From Gemmobacter sp. (GTDB lineage Bacteria; Pseudomonadota; Alphaproteobacteria; Rhodobacterales; Rhodobacteraceae), in assembly GCF_034676705.1 (NCBI RefSeq), contig NZ_JAUCBS010000013.1:2832501-2896500 (forward strand): a stretch of 64,000 nucleotides of DNA. Direction: 5' to 3'. Under the pieces are notes generated by a model. The model searched no databases and was not told the origin of the DNA. It worked only from the letters and a program-made list of their open reading frames with translations. The position numbers and the translations under genes are program-made. Shown piece after piece: positions 9,499 through 21,417 of this stretch (positions are counted from its first letter, which is position 1; each line of letters begins with the position of its first letter).

Positions 9499-9962
9499 GT
9501 TACGAGATCCTGCGCTTCCTGCATGTGATCGGGGCCACGGTGCTTTTGGGCACAGGGGCAGGCATCGCGTTCTTCATGGTCATCGCGAACCGCTCGGACG
9601 ATCCACGACTGATCGCACATGTCGCAGGAATCGTGGTGCTGGCCGACACGGTCTTTACCGCGACTGCCGCCATTGTCCAGCCGATCACCGGCTATCTGCT
9701 GGCGCGCGAGGTGGGTTGGCCGCTGCTGTCCGGCTGGGTTGCGGCATCGCTGGCCCTCTATGTCTTTGTCGGGCTGTTCTGGCTGCCTGTAGTTTGGATG
9801 CAGATCCGCCTGCGCGACATGGCCCGGCGAGCTGCCGCGCAGGGCGAACATTTGCCAGACGCTTATCACCGGCTCTATCGCTGGTGGTTCGCCTTCGGCT
9901 TTCCGGCCTTCATGGCTGTGCTGGCAATCATCTGGCTGATGCTGACAAAGCCATCCTTCTGA
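9495..9962 (+). CDS. DUF2269 family integral membrane protein
   Basis: A 155-residue protein with four predicted membrane helices, beginning MSYEILRFLHVIGATVLLGT, which fits DUF2269. The start overlaps the SDR-DoxX stop as ATGA, so translation is probably coupled. The molecular function of DUF2269 is not known. The tight pairing suggests a membrane complex with the DoxX-like domain of its neighbour. Confidence 0.82.
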   Translation: MSYEILRFLHVIGATVLLGTGAGIAFFMVIANRSDDPRLIAHVAGIVVLADTVFTATAAIVQPITGYLLAREVGWPLLSGWVAASLALYVFVGLFWLPVVWMQIRLRDMARRAAAQGEHLPDAYHRLYRWWFAFGFPAFMAVLAIIWLMLTKPSF

Positions 9963-10013
9963 TGACGTGACCCGGCCCTCAGCCGACGGTCGATCCCGAC
10001 CTGTGCTGCGTGG

Positions 10014-10232
10014 CTGCATCCCCGGACACCGACGCTCGACCGGCGCCGCATACCGCAGCGCGGGAATGGCGCGATAGTCGAACTCTCCGTCCTCTGTAGC
10101 CGCATTGCGTCTGATCTCGCGCGAGATCGCGCTGGGTGAACGTCCCAGCCTGCGGGCTATGGCGCGCATCCCGGTCTGCCGCGCACATTCCAAGGCTATT
10201 TCCTCGCGTTCGGCGAAGGAAAGAATGCGATC
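10014..10232 (-). pseudogene. IS30-family transposase remnant (N-terminal HTH only)
   Basis: A frame of about 70 residues reads RILSFAEREEIALECARQ followed by RAIARRLGRSPSAISREI, the N-terminal helix-turn-helix of IS30-family transposases. It then diverges, and no DDE catalytic domain follows. The start of a full gene is also missing. It is a fragment left by an old insertion and lies about 335 bases from tRNA-Ala. The rest of the 605-base stretch from 9963 to 10567 contains no other gene I can support apart from a terminator at 10516. Confidence 0.75.
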
Positions 10233-10515
10233 CCGTGCGCACCCGTCGCGATCGCGCCTGGTGCGGCGTCAGCTTTCAGGGAAAGGACAAATTCTGCTGC
10301 TTGTCCTGCGCGGGAAAGGCCGCATGCGCGAGCCGCAGGCTGGCAATCGGCAAATGCCGGCCCATCACCTCACTGCCGCCCGCCTCGACAGGTTGTGCAG
10401 GCAGGGGGTTTTCACCGGGTTTGGCGGAAAGGGGTTTGGACGACGCAAACACCCGCGCCTGGTGCGGGGCTGATTCAGGATCGTTCCCGGGCCGGTACTC
10501 CTGTTCCCCCAAAGC

Positions 10516-10539
10516 AAAAACCCCGCCGTTTGGCCGGGT
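10516..10539 (-). terminator. Terminator of tRNA-Ala
   Basis: Read on the minus strand, ACCCGGCC, loop AAAC and GGCGGGGT form a stem with one G-G mismatch, followed directly by TTTTT. It lies about 28 bases past the CCA end of tRNA-Ala. Confidence 0.65.
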
Positions 10540-10567
10540 CTTTTGCGGCCTGAGCCTTTGCTTTATT

Positions 10568-10643
<76 letters not shown>

Positions 10644-10755
10644 ACCGTTGGTCCGAAGCTGCGTTCCGTTTCCGTTGCCGTCGCTTCGTGAGGGGGTGTT
10701 TAGGGCGTTCGCCGGGGGGCTGCAAGAGCAAAAATGCGCCCCCTCGAACGATTTC

Positions 10756-11076
10756 TCAGACGTCGTCCTCGCCGCCGCCAACATCGGCCAGATCGTCCAG
10801 CGAGACGGTCTCGTCGTCGTCTTCCAGCAGCTCTTCGTCCAGATCCGCGTCGTCGGTATCGGTTTCGATCAGGTCATCGGCATCCAGATCTTCATCCAGG
10901 ATGTTGGCCGATTTCGCTTCCTGCGCGATGATCGCGCCGGCGGCCTTGCGGCGCACGGTTTCGATATCGACGATCTCGCCGGTATACGGGCTGACGATCG
11001 GAGTGCGGTTGAGGTCGTAGAAGCGTTTCCCGGTGGTCGGGCAAATGCGCTTCGTGCCCCATTCTGCCTTGGGCAT
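10756..11076 (-). CDS. FYDLN_acid family protein (TIGR02300)
   Basis: A 106-residue protein with the name-giving motif FYDLNRTPIVSPYTGE and a paired-cysteine-like start (CPTTGKRFYDLN). It is followed by a very acidic C-terminal half rich in Asp and Glu. The start at 11076 has AGGGGAAAG just upstream. The family is conserved in alphaproteobacteria and its function is unknown. tRNA-Ala follows on the same strand within about 110 bases, an arrangement often seen in Rhodobacterales. Confidence 0.9.
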   Translation of the reverse strand: MPKAEWGTKRICPTTGKRFYDLNRTPIVSPYTGEIVDIETVRRKAAGAIIAQEAKSANILDEDLDADDLIETDTDDADLDEELLEDDDETVSLDDLADVGGGEDDV

Positions 11077-11170
11077 GGTCTTTCCCCTGCAAGAGATGGA
11101 TGGGCCGGAACCGGCATCCCTTGTCACAACGCCAAGGCCCTGTCAAATCCCTTGATGGTGAAGCGGAAGG

Positions 11171-11878
11171 ATGCCCATGGCGCGAATCCCCGGCCCCCCC
11201 GGCGGCCCCCCCCAGATCGAGATCGCGCTGCGCCGGTCGGCGCGGGCGCGGCGCATATCGTTGCGCGTGTCGGGGCTGGATGGCCAGGTGACGCTGACCC
11301 TGCCCCCGCGGGTGCGCGAGGCCGAGGGGCTGGCCTTTGCCCGCTCGCGCGCCGATTGGATCGGGCAGGCGCTGGCCCGGGTGCCGCAGGTGGCGCGGGT
11401 GGCGCCCGGTGTGCTGCTGCCGGTCGAGGGGGCAGAGGTGCCGCTGATCGCCGGCCCCGCGCGCGGCGCGGTCCGGCTGACCGATGACGGGCTGCTGGTG
11501 CCTGGCGATCCGGCACAGATGGGCGTGCGGGTGGCCACCTGGCTGCGGCATCTGGCGCGGCTGCGGCTGGAGGCGTCGGTGGGCCATTATACCGCGGCGC
11601 TGGGGCGGCGGCACAGCAGCCTGACCCTGCGCGATACCCGCTCGCGCTGGGGGTCTTGCACGGCGGCGGGGGGCCTCATGTTCAGCTGGCGGCTGATCAT
11701 GGCGCCGCCCGAGGTGCTGGATTACGTCGCCGCGCACGAGGTGGCGCATCTGGCCGAGATGAACCATTCGCCGCGCTACTGGGCGGTGGTCGCCGGCCTG
11801 CTGCCAGGGTACGAGCCGCCCCGCCGCTGGCTGAAGGCGCATGGCTCGCGCCTGCATGGCTGGCGCTTTCAGGATTGA
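11171..11878 (+). CDS. YgjP/SprT-like M48-type metallopeptidase
   Basis: A 235-residue protein of the DUF45/YgjP-like group. The zinc motif HEVAH is at residues 189-193 and is followed by NHSPRYW, giving the HExxH...H pattern of this family. It also has the preceding RSRWGSCT segment. A second in-frame ATG at 11177 is an equally possible start. No signal peptide is seen, so it is probably cytoplasmic. The physiological substrate is unknown. Confidence 0.86.
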   Translation: MPMARIPGPPGGPPQIEIALRRSARARRISLRVSGLDGQVTLTLPPRVREAEGLAFARSRADWIGQALARVPQVARVAPGVLLPVEGAEVPLIAGPARGAVRLTDDGLLVPGDPAQMGVRVATWLRHLARLRLEASVGHYTAALGRRHSSLTLRDTRSRWGSCTAAGGLMFSWRLIMAPPEVLDYVAAHEVAHLAEMNHSPRYWAVVAGLLPGYEPPRRWLKAHGSRLHGWRFQD

Positions 11879-11908
11879 CCGCCCCCGCCCGGGTCCGACA
11901 ATGGCGCC

Positions 11909-12559
11909 ATGATCGTTCAGGTCCGCCCATCCGATTCCACCCTCTCTGCGCATGACCGGCTGTATCGGCTGCTGCGCAGCCAGGTCATGCATGGCGAAAT
12001 CCCGCCCGGTCAGGCGCTGACCCTGCGGGGGTTGGCCGAAGCCCATGGCCTGTCCGTAACCCCCGTGCGCGAGGCGCTGCAACGGCTGGTGGCCGAAGGC
12101 GCGCTGACGCTGTCATCGTCGGGCCGTGTCGCAACGCCGGAACTGACGCCCGAGCGGATCGAGGAACTGGCCGCCATCCGTGCGCTGATCGAACCCGAGA
12201 TGGCCGCCCGCGCCCTGCCCCGCGCGCATTTCGCGCTGATCGACCGGCTGGCCGCCATCAACACCCTGAACGCCGAGGCGGTGGCCCGGCAGGATGCCGT
12301 CGCCTATATCCGCACCAATCTGGAATTCCACCGCACGCTGTATCTGCGCGCGCAGGCACCGGCGATGCTGGCGATCTGCGAAACGGTCTGGCTGCAACTG
12401 GGGCCGACGATGCGCGCGCTCTATGCCCGGCTGCGGCGGAATGAACCGCCGGCGCATCACCGCCATATCCTGGCCGCCCTGCGCGCCGGCGATGAACCCG
12501 GCCTGCGGCTGGCCGTACGCACCGATGTGACGCAGGGGCTGCGCCACCTGGCGGCCTGA
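11909..12559 (+). CDS. GntR-family transcriptional regulator (FCD domain)
   Basis: A 216-residue regulator. An N-terminal winged helix (residues about 15-75, with LTLRGLAEAHGLSVTPVREAL) is followed by an all-helical FCD-type effector domain rich in His and Arg residues that usually binds a metal and a carboxylate. It starts 30 bases after the metallopeptidase gene. Its target is not shown by the context. The chromate transporter downstream is separated by 280 bases, so regulation of it is only a guess. Confidence 0.88.
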   Translation: MIVQVRPSDSTLSAHDRLYRLLRSQVMHGEIPPGQALTLRGLAEAHGLSVTPVREALQRLVAEGALTLSSSGRVATPELTPERIEELAAIRALIEPEMAARALPRAHFALIDRLAAINTLNAEAVARQDAVAYIRTNLEFHRTLYLRAQAPAMLAICETVWLQLGPTMRALYARLRRNEPPAHHRHILAALRAGDEPGLRLAVRTDVTQGLRHLAA

Positions 12560-12586
12560 TCCGGGCGGTGCGGTCCCCCGGGTTTT
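12559..12586 (+). terminator. Possible terminator after the GntR gene
   Basis: ATCCGGG and CCCGGGT form a 7-bp stem with one wobble and an 11-base loop, followed by TTTT-C. The 12587-12839 interval otherwise shows no gene. Confidence 0.35.
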
Positions 12587-12839
12587 CGGCCGCCAGCCCG
12601 GAGCGATCCCGTGTCCCAAGGCCCCGCGCCAGGAGTTCCACGCCCCCTGCCCGGCGCGCAAGATGAGCCTGTTCGGCGCCGGAACGCCGGGCAGGCCGTG
12701 GCACCGCCGGGGCTGTCACGAATATTTTCCGATGATCCGGCACGGATGAAAGCTGCGGGATGTTCTGTGATATCGGTTGCCGCCGAACACCGCAGGCAAT
12801 CTGCAAACCGCCCAACCGGCCCGACAAGGAAAACCCCCG

Positions 12840-14210
12840 ATGACCACGCAAGCCGATTTCCCGACCCTGGCCGAGGCGACCCGCGTCTGGGCCCGCATCG
12901 CGGCGCTGTCATTCGGCGGGCCGGCCGGCCAGATCGCGGTGATGCACCGCATTCTGGTCGAGGAACGCCGCTGGCTGGGCGATGACAGGTTCCTGCATGC
13001 GCTGAACTTCTGCATGCTGCTGCCGGGGCCAGAGGCGCAGCAGCTGGCCACCTATATCGGCTGGCTGATGCATGGCGTGCGCGGCGCGCTGATTGCGGGC
13101 GGGCTGTTCATCCTGCCCGGGATCCTCGCCATCATGGGGCTGAGCTGGATCTATGCCGTCTGGGGCGATGTGGGGTTCGTCGCGGCGCTGTTCTTCGGGC
13201 TGAAGGCGGCGGTGCTGGCCATCGTGTTGCAGGCGGTGGTTCGGGTGGGCAGGCGCGCGCTGAAGAACGGCGCGATGCGGGCCATCGCGGCGGCATCCTT
13301 TGTGGCGATCTTTGCCTTTGGCGCGCCGTTTCCGCTGATCGTGCTGGCCGCGGCCCTGATCGGCTGGATGGGCGCGCGGGCCGGGATGGCGGCGTTTCCA
13401 GGCGGCGGCGGGCATGGTCGGGCCGGCGGGCCGCATGTGGCCGATGCTGCCACGCTGCTGGGGACCGGACATGGCGACCTGACAGGGGCCGCGCGGGCGG
13501 GGGCGTTCCGGGCCGGGCTGGTGGCGCTGGTGCTGTGGCTGCTGCCGGTGGTCGGGCTGATGCTGCTGGCGCCGGACAGCGTGTTTGCCGATATCGCCAC
13601 CTATTTCTCGAAACTGGCGGTGCTGACCTTTGGCGGGGCCTATGCCGTGCTGGCCTGGGTCGCGCAAGAGGCGGTGGGCACCTATGGCTGGCTGCGCCCG
13701 GGCGAGATGCTGGACGGCCTGGGCATGGCGGAAACCACGCCGGGGCCGCTGATCATGGTGTTGCAGTTCGTCGGCTTCATGGGCGCCTTCCGCGAGGCGG
13801 GCTGGGCCATGCCGCTGCTGGCCGGCACGGTGGGCGGGCTGCTGGCCACCTGGGTCACCTTTGCGCCATGCTTTGCCTGGATCTTCATCGGGGCGCCGTT
13901 CATGGAACGGCTGCGCACCAATGCCGCCTTGTCGGCGGCGCTGACGGCGGTGACGGCCGCCGTGGTGGGCGTGATCCTGAACCTGTCGATCTGGTTCGCG
14001 ATCCACGTCGCCTGGCGCGAGGTGACGCAGGTCACGGCCGGCCCGCTGTCGCTGGAGATGCCGGTGATCAGCTCGATCGACTGGGCGGCGGCGGGGCTTT
14101 CGGGGCTGGCGTTGGTGACGGTGTTCCGGCTGAAGCTGGGCATGACGACCGTGCTGGCCGGCGCCGCGGCGCTGGGTCTGGCGCTGCATCTGGCCGGCAT
14201 CACCGGGTAA
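12840..14210 (+). CDS. chrA: Chromate efflux transporter, CHR family
   Basis: A 456-residue membrane protein with two homologous halves, as in long-chain CHR transporters. Each half carries the family pattern: SFGGPAGQIAVMH near the start of the first, and TFGGAYAVLAWV near the start of the second. The segment with AETTPGPLIMVLQFVGF is also diagnostic. About ten hydrophobic helices are present. The ATG at 12840 was chosen over an upstream codon because MTTQADFPTL precedes the conserved domain closely. ChrA exports chromate from the cytoplasm. The substrate of distant homologues is less certain. Confidence 0.88.
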   Translation: MTTQADFPTLAEATRVWARIAALSFGGPAGQIAVMHRILVEERRWLGDDRFLHALNFCMLLPGPEAQQLATYIGWLMHGVRGALIAGGLFILPGILAIMGLSWIYAVWGDVGFVAALFFGLKAAVLAIVLQAVVRVGRRALKNGAMRAIAAASFVAIFAFGAPFPLIVLAAALIGWMGARAGMAAFPGGGGHGRAGGPHVADAATLLGTGHGDLTGAARAGAFRAGLVALVLWLLPVVGLMLLAPDSVFADIATYFSKLAVLTFGGAYAVLAWVAQEAVGTYGWLRPGEMLDGLGMAETTPGPLIMVLQFVGFMGAFREAGWAMPLLAGTVGGLLATWVTFAPCFAWIFIGAPFMERLRTNAALSAALTAVTAAVVGVILNLSIWFAIHVAWREVTQVTAGPLSLEMPVISSIDWAAAGLSGLALVTVFRLKLGMTTVLAGAAALGLALHLAGITG

Positions 14211-14277
14211 CGCCCCCTGCCCGCAGGAACGCCACGTCCTGCGCCAAGGTGGCGCATCGCAAGTCATTGGCAAGCGC

Positions 14278-14290
14278 CGCAATAGTTGCG
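14278..14290. promoter_or_regulatory. Operator-like inverted repeat upstream of prpE
   Basis: A perfect inverted repeat, CGCAA-TAG-TTGCG, lies 75 bases before the prpE ATG and is followed by AAAC. It resembles the TTTGCAAA-type half-sites bound by short-chain fatty-acid regulators of the ScfR/PccR/RamB group. That assignment is inference from similarity of the motif. Confidence 0.35.
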
Positions 14291-14364
14291 AAACATTTCC
14301 CTGTCAGGGGGGCGGCCGAGTCTTGCGTGCCGGGTCTCGTGCCGTGCAGCCGAGGGGGAAATAC

Positions 14365-16257
14365 ATGAATTACGCATCCGTCTATTCCGCATGGGCCGCG
14401 GATCCCGAGGGCTGGTGGATGGACCAGGCCCGCGCCATCGACTGGGTGCGCCCGCCGTCCAGGGCGCTGTTCGCCGACCAGGCGCCGATCTACGAATGGT
14501 TCTCGGACGGGCTGGTCAACACCTGCTGGAACGCGGTGGACCGCCATGTCCAGGCCGGGCGCGGCGCGCAGGTCGCCATCATCCACGACAGCCCGGTCAC
14601 CGGCACCGTCCACAAGATCACCTTTGCCGAATTGCAGGACCGCGTTGCCCGGCTGGCCGGCGCGCTGGCCGCCAAGGGCGTGACCAAGGGCGACCGGGTG
14701 ATCATCTACATGCCGATGATCCCCGAGGCGCTGGAGGCGATGCTGGCCTGCGCCCGGATCGGCGCCATCCATTCGGTGGTGTTCGGCGGCTTTGCGGCGG
14801 CCGAACTGGCCACCCGGATCGACGATGCCAAGCCCAAGGCAATCATCGCCGCCAGCTGCGGGATCGAGCCGAACCGCGTGGTGCATTACAAGCCGCTGCT
14901 GGACGGCGCCATCGACCTGGCCAGCCACAAGCCCGACTTCTGCGTGATCTTCCAGCGCGAGCAGGAGGTGGCCAAGCTGGTCGAGGGCCGCGACGTCGCC
15001 TGGCACACCTTCCAGTATGGCGTGGAACCCGCCGAATGCGTTCCGGTCGAGGGCAACCACCCGGCCTATATCCTCTACACCTCGGGCACCACCGGCCAGC
15101 CCAAGGGCGTGGTGCGCCATACCGGCGGCCATCTGGTGGCGCTGCACTGGACGATGAAGAACGTCTATGGCATGAACCCCGGCGAGGTGTTCTGGGCCGC
15201 CTCGGATGTGGGCTGGGTCGTGGGGCACAGCTATATCTGCTATGCACCGCTGATCCACGGCAACACCACCATCGTGTTCGAAGGCAAGCCGGTGGGCACC
15301 CCCGATGCCGGCACCTTCTGGCGGGTGATCCAGGACCACAGGGTCGCCAGCTTCTTTACCGCGCCCACCGCGTTCCGCGCCATCAAGCGCGACGATCCCG
15401 AAGGCCGGCTGGTCGGCAACTATGACCTGTCCAGCCTGCGCACGCTGTATCTGGCCGGCGAACGCGCCGATCCCGACACCATCGTCTGGGCGCAGGACAA
15501 GCTGAAGGTGCCGGTCGTGGACCACTGGTGGCAAACCGAAACCGGCTGGCCCATTGCCGCGAACCCGGTGGGGGTGGAACTGCTGCCGGTGAAGCTGGGC
15601 AGCCCGTCGGTTGCCATGCCCGGCTATGACGTGCAGGTGCTGGACGAGGGCGGCCACCCCCTGCCACGCGGCCAGCTGGGTGCCATCGCGGTCAAGCTGC
15701 CGCTGCCCCCCGGCACGCTGCCCACCCTGTGGAATGCCGAAGACCGCTTCCGCAAATCCTATCTGTCGCATTTCCCCGGCTATTACGAAACCGGGGATGC
15801 CGGCTATATGGATGACGACGGCTACCTGTATATCATGGCGCGCACCGATGACGTGATCAACGTGGCCGGCCATCGCCTGTCCACCGGCGCGATGGAAGAG
15901 GTGCTGGCCAGCCACCCCGACGTGGCCGAATGCGCGGTGATCGGCGTGGCCGACGCGCTGAAGGGGCAATCGCCGGTCGGCTTCCTGTGCCTGAACAAGG
16001 GCTGCACCCGCGACCATGCCGAGATCGTCGCCGAAACCGTCCGTCTGGTGCGCGACCGCATCGGGCCGGTGGCCGATTTCAAGAAGGCCGTGGTCGTGGA
16101 CAGGTTGCCGAAGACCCGTTCGGGCAAGATCCTGCGCGCCACCATGGTCAAGATCGCCGATGGCGACACGTTCAAGGTGCCGGCCACCATCGACGATCCG
16201 GCCATCCTGGACGAGATCCGGCTTGCGCTGCAATCCATCGGCTACGCCCGCGGTTAG
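14365..16257 (+). CDS. prpE: Propionyl-CoA synthetase (acyl-CoA synthetase)
   Basis: A 630-residue AMP-forming acyl-CoA synthetase, the usual PrpE length. Motifs: YILYTSGTTGQPKG (ATP loop), YETGDAGYMDDDGY, and KTRSGKILR, whose lysine is the acylation-regulated residue. The N-terminal segment WWMDQARAIDW and the overall pattern fit propionate-CoA ligase better than acetyl-CoA synthetase, but both substrates may be used. It activates propionate to propionyl-CoA for the methylmalonyl-CoA or methylcitrate route. The start at 14365 follows GAGGGGGA. The gene is monocistronic, with an operator-like repeat upstream and a strong terminator downstream. Confidence 0.9.
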   Translation: MNYASVYSAWAADPEGWWMDQARAIDWVRPPSRALFADQAPIYEWFSDGLVNTCWNAVDRHVQAGRGAQVAIIHDSPVTGTVHKITFAELQDRVARLAGALAAKGVTKGDRVIIYMPMIPEALEAMLACARIGAIHSVVFGGFAAAELATRIDDAKPKAIIAASCGIEPNRVVHYKPLLDGAIDLASHKPDFCVIFQREQEVAKLVEGRDVAWHTFQYGVEPAECVPVEGNHPAYILYTSGTTGQPKGVVRHTGGHLVALHWTMKNVYGMNPGEVFWAASDVGWVVGHSYICYAPLIHGNTTIVFEGKPVGTPDAGTFWRVIQDHRVASFFTAPTAFRAIKRDDPEGRLVGNYDLSSLRTLYLAGERADPDTIVWAQDKLKVPVVDHWWQTETGWPIAANPVGVELLPVKLGSPSVAMPGYDVQVLDEGGHPLPRGQLGAIAVKLPLPPGTLPTLWNAEDRFRKSYLSHFPGYYETGDAGYMDDDGYLYIMARTDDVINVAGHRLSTGAMEEVLASHPDVAECAVIGVADALKGQSPVGFLCLNKGCTRDHAEIVAETVRLVRDRIGPVADFKKAVVVDRLPKTRSGKILRATMVKIADGDTFKVPATIDDPAILDEIRLALQSIGYARG

Positions 16258-16267
16258 GCGGATTTCA

Positions 16268-16303
16268 CGGCAGCCCGCTGCGTCGGGCTGCCGCACCATT
16301 TTT
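16268..16303 (+). terminator. Rho-independent terminator of prpE
   Basis: A perfect 10-bp stem, CGGCAGCCCG with CGGGCTGCCG, and a 6-base loop, followed by CACCATTTTT. It lies 10 bases after the stop. Confidence 0.8.
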
Positions 16304-16422
16304 GACCAGCCTTTCAACTCTAGGGCTTTCCGATCGCCGCGCGCTCGCCTAGACTTCTTTCCATGATTGTGGACAGTTGTGCCCGGATCGACGCCTGACG
16401 CGCCTCGGTATCTGGAGATGTG

Positions 16423-16833
16423 ATGAGCAGCGAATCGATGCCTGTGCCTGCGCAGCCTGATGACGGTTCCCTGCTATTTTCCGGCATGCCCGACCTGATC
16501 CGCGACCAGTTCGACCGGCTGATGGTGCTGGCCGGCCCCGCCTATGGGCACGAACTGCTGCACCGCCTGTCGCTGGATCTGCAAAGCGTGCAGACCCGGC
16601 TGGAAACCGCCCTGCCCCGGCGCGACTGGGGCGATCTGCGCGCCCAGACCCATATCCTGGCCGCGCTGGCCGGATCGGTCGGCGCGCCCCGGCTGCAACA
16701 TATGGCGCAGTCGGTGAACCGGCTGCCCGACACGACCGAACCCACCCTGCTGGACCGCGTGATGCTGCCGATGCTGGACCAGTTGCGCGGCCTGCTGCGC
16801 TTTGTCACCGAAAGACTTGCCGAGTTCCGTTGA
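16423..16833 (+). CDS. Hpt (histidine phosphotransfer) domain protein
   Basis: A 136-residue protein. The helix DLRAQTHILAALAGSVGA places H77 where Hpt proteins carry the phospho-accepting histidine (compare the usual AHTLKGAAGNIGA pattern). GGAG lies 5 bases before the ATG. The stop overlaps the start of the following response regulator (TGATG), so the two are translationally coupled. It probably passes phosphate to that regulator in a phosphorelay, like LuxU with LuxO. The hybrid kinase is not in the window. Confidence 0.75.
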   Translation: MSSESMPVPAQPDDGSLLFSGMPDLIRDQFDRLMVLAGPAYGHELLHRLSLDLQSVQTRLETALPRRDWGDLRAQTHILAALAGSVGAPRLQHMAQSVNRLPDTTEPTLLDRVMLPMLDQLRGLLRFVTERLAEFR

Positions 16834-18254
16834 TGACCGATGCCCCAACGCTGCTGCTGGTCGAGGATACCGCCTCGCTCCAGGTTGTTTACCGCTCTGT
16901 GCTGGAGGCGGCGGGCTACCGCGTGGAAATTGCCCCGGATGGCAGTTCGGGCCTGACGGCCTTTCGCCGGCTGAACCCGGCCGCCGTGCTGCTGGACATC
17001 ATGCTGCCCGACCGCGACGGGCTGACCGTGATGCAGGAGATGCTGGAAGAACGCCCCGACACGCGGGTGATCGTCATCACCTCGAACGGCTCGATCAACA
17101 AGGCGGTCGAGGCGATGCGCGGCGGCGCGCAGGATTTCCTGGTCAAACCCTTTGACGAGGCGCGGTTTCTGGCCGCCGTGCGCAATGCGCTGCGCGCCGA
17201 TCCGGCCGGGGCCGCCCCGGCCGACAAAGGCCCGCCCCCCGCCGTCGCCCGCCCGGCATCGACAGGCTTTCGCGGCCTCCTGGGCACCTCGGCCGCGATC
17301 CGCCAGGTCGAGGACCGGGTGCGGTCCGTCGCGCGGTCGATGGCCAGCGTGTTCATCACCGGCGAAAGCGGCACCGGCAAGGAACTGTGCGCCCAGGCGA
17401 TCCACGACCTGTCGCCCAGGGCCAAGGGGCCGTTCATCGTGCTGAACTGCGGCGCCATCCCGTCGGACATGCTGGAATCCGAGGTGTTCGGCCATATCCG
17501 CGGTGCCTTTCCCGGCGCGGTCAACGACAAGGCGGGCGCGGCCGTGGTGGCCGATGGCGGCACGCTGTTCCTGGACGAAATCTGCGAGATGGACCTGGCG
17601 CTGCAACCGAAACTGCTGCGGTTCCTGCAAACCTCATCTGTCACCCCGGTCGGCGCCTCGCGCCCCCGGCGGGTGGATGTGCGGATCATCTGTGCCACCA
17701 ACCACGACCCGCTGGAGGCGGTGCGCCGCGGCATCCTGCGCGAGGATCTGTATTACCGCCTGCATGTCGTGCCGATCCGCATGCCCGCGCTGCGCGACCG
17801 GGGCGAGGATGTGGTGGAAATCGCCCGCTCCGCCCTTGCCCGCTATGCGGTGGAGGAAGGGCGGCGCTTTACCGGCCTGACCGACGAGGTGGCCAGCCTG
17901 TTCCGCCAATTGCCCTGGCCCGGCAACGTGCGCCAGGTGCTGAACGTGATCCGCAACGTCGTGGTGCTGCACGATGGCGATCTGGTGACGTCGGACATGC
18001 TGCCCGAGGATCTGATGGTGCCGCAGCCACCCGCCCCGCCGCCGATGCCGCTGGCGCAGGCCGAACCGGACATTGCCCCGCCGGACGAAATCACCGCGCT
18101 GCTGGCCGGCCGGACCCTGGCGCAGATCGAACGGCTGGCGGTCGAGGCGGCCATCGACCGCCATGGCGGATCGCTGCCCCGGGCGGCGCGGGAACTGGGG
18201 GTTGCGCCATCGACCCTGTATCGCAAGCGGGAAGGCTGGCTGGCGGGGAGTTGA
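16833..18254 (+). CDS. NtrC-type response regulator, LuxO-like, with variant GAFPGA loop
   Basis: A 473-residue regulator with three domains. The receiver has phospho-acceptor D55, acidic E11/D12 and K105. The AAA+ domain has Walker A GESGTGKE at residues 177-184, Walker B GTLFLDE, and an arginine-finger segment REDLYYRL. The C-terminal Fis-type helix-turn-helix includes GGSLPRAARELGVAPSTLYRK. The sigma-54-contact loop reads GAFPGA (residues 224-229) instead of GAFTGA. In the family the Thr is critical for sigma-54 contact, so this protein may not be a classical sigma-54 activator. It is coupled to the upstream Hpt gene. Confidence 0.88.
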   Translation: MTDAPTLLLVEDTASLQVVYRSVLEAAGYRVEIAPDGSSGLTAFRRLNPAAVLLDIMLPDRDGLTVMQEMLEERPDTRVIVITSNGSINKAVEAMRGGAQDFLVKPFDEARFLAAVRNALRADPAGAAPADKGPPPAVARPASTGFRGLLGTSAAIRQVEDRVRSVARSMASVFITGESGTGKELCAQAIHDLSPRAKGPFIVLNCGAIPSDMLESEVFGHIRGAFPGAVNDKAGAAVVADGGTLFLDEICEMDLALQPKLLRFLQTSSVTPVGASRPRRVDVRIICATNHDPLEAVRRGILREDLYYRLHVVPIRMPALRDRGEDVVEIARSALARYAVEEGRRFTGLTDEVASLFRQLPWPGNVRQVLNVIRNVVVLHDGDLVTSDMLPEDLMVPQPPAPPPMPLAQAEPDIAPPDEITALLAGRTLAQIERLAVEAAIDRHGGSLPRAARELGVAPSTLYRKREGWLAGS

Positions 18255-18261
18255 AGACGGA

Positions 18262-18282
18262 AGGGGGGCCGTCAGCCCCCCT
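18262..18282. terminator. GC-rich hairpin between the regulator and uvrA
   Basis: AGGGGGGC and GCCCCCCT form an 8-bp stem with a 5-base loop just after the regulator stop. It has no T run. It lies between convergent genes. Confidence 0.45.
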
Positions 18283-18311
18283 CTGCGCGCCGGGGCGCGC
18301 ATTCACCCCCC

Positions 18312-18340
18312 GAGGATATTTGGATCAAGGCGAAAGGGGG
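18312..18340. repeat. Dispersed intergenic motif, copy a
   Basis: Contains GAGGATATTTGGATCAAGG followed by CGAAAGGGGG. The same core recurs in this window at 38828, 38876 (inverted), 40717 (inverted) and 45293 (shorter). Each copy is intergenic and near a gene end. Confidence 0.7.
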
Positions 18341-18348
18341 AAGCGGCG

Positions 18349-21207
<2,859 letters not shown>

Positions 21208-21417
21208 CCCACACCCCCGGGGCACCACCGACCCGATACATAGGGCGGAATCGGCCGGACGCCAACCGGAAAGCGTGAACGATCCATGAACAAGCGGAAT
21301 GGCGGCGATGCAAGGGTGATACAAATTCTGAAATTTGAATGTAAAATGGCCGGATCCCCTTGCATCGCCCGGGGCGCGCGCCAGATAGGCGGTATCCAGT
21401 CAACGAAAGGCAGCCCC

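Noticed and set aside
10105..10473. 122-residue plus-strand frame upstream of tRNA-Ala
   Set aside because: It runs through the IS30 fragment in antisense and has no family likeness.
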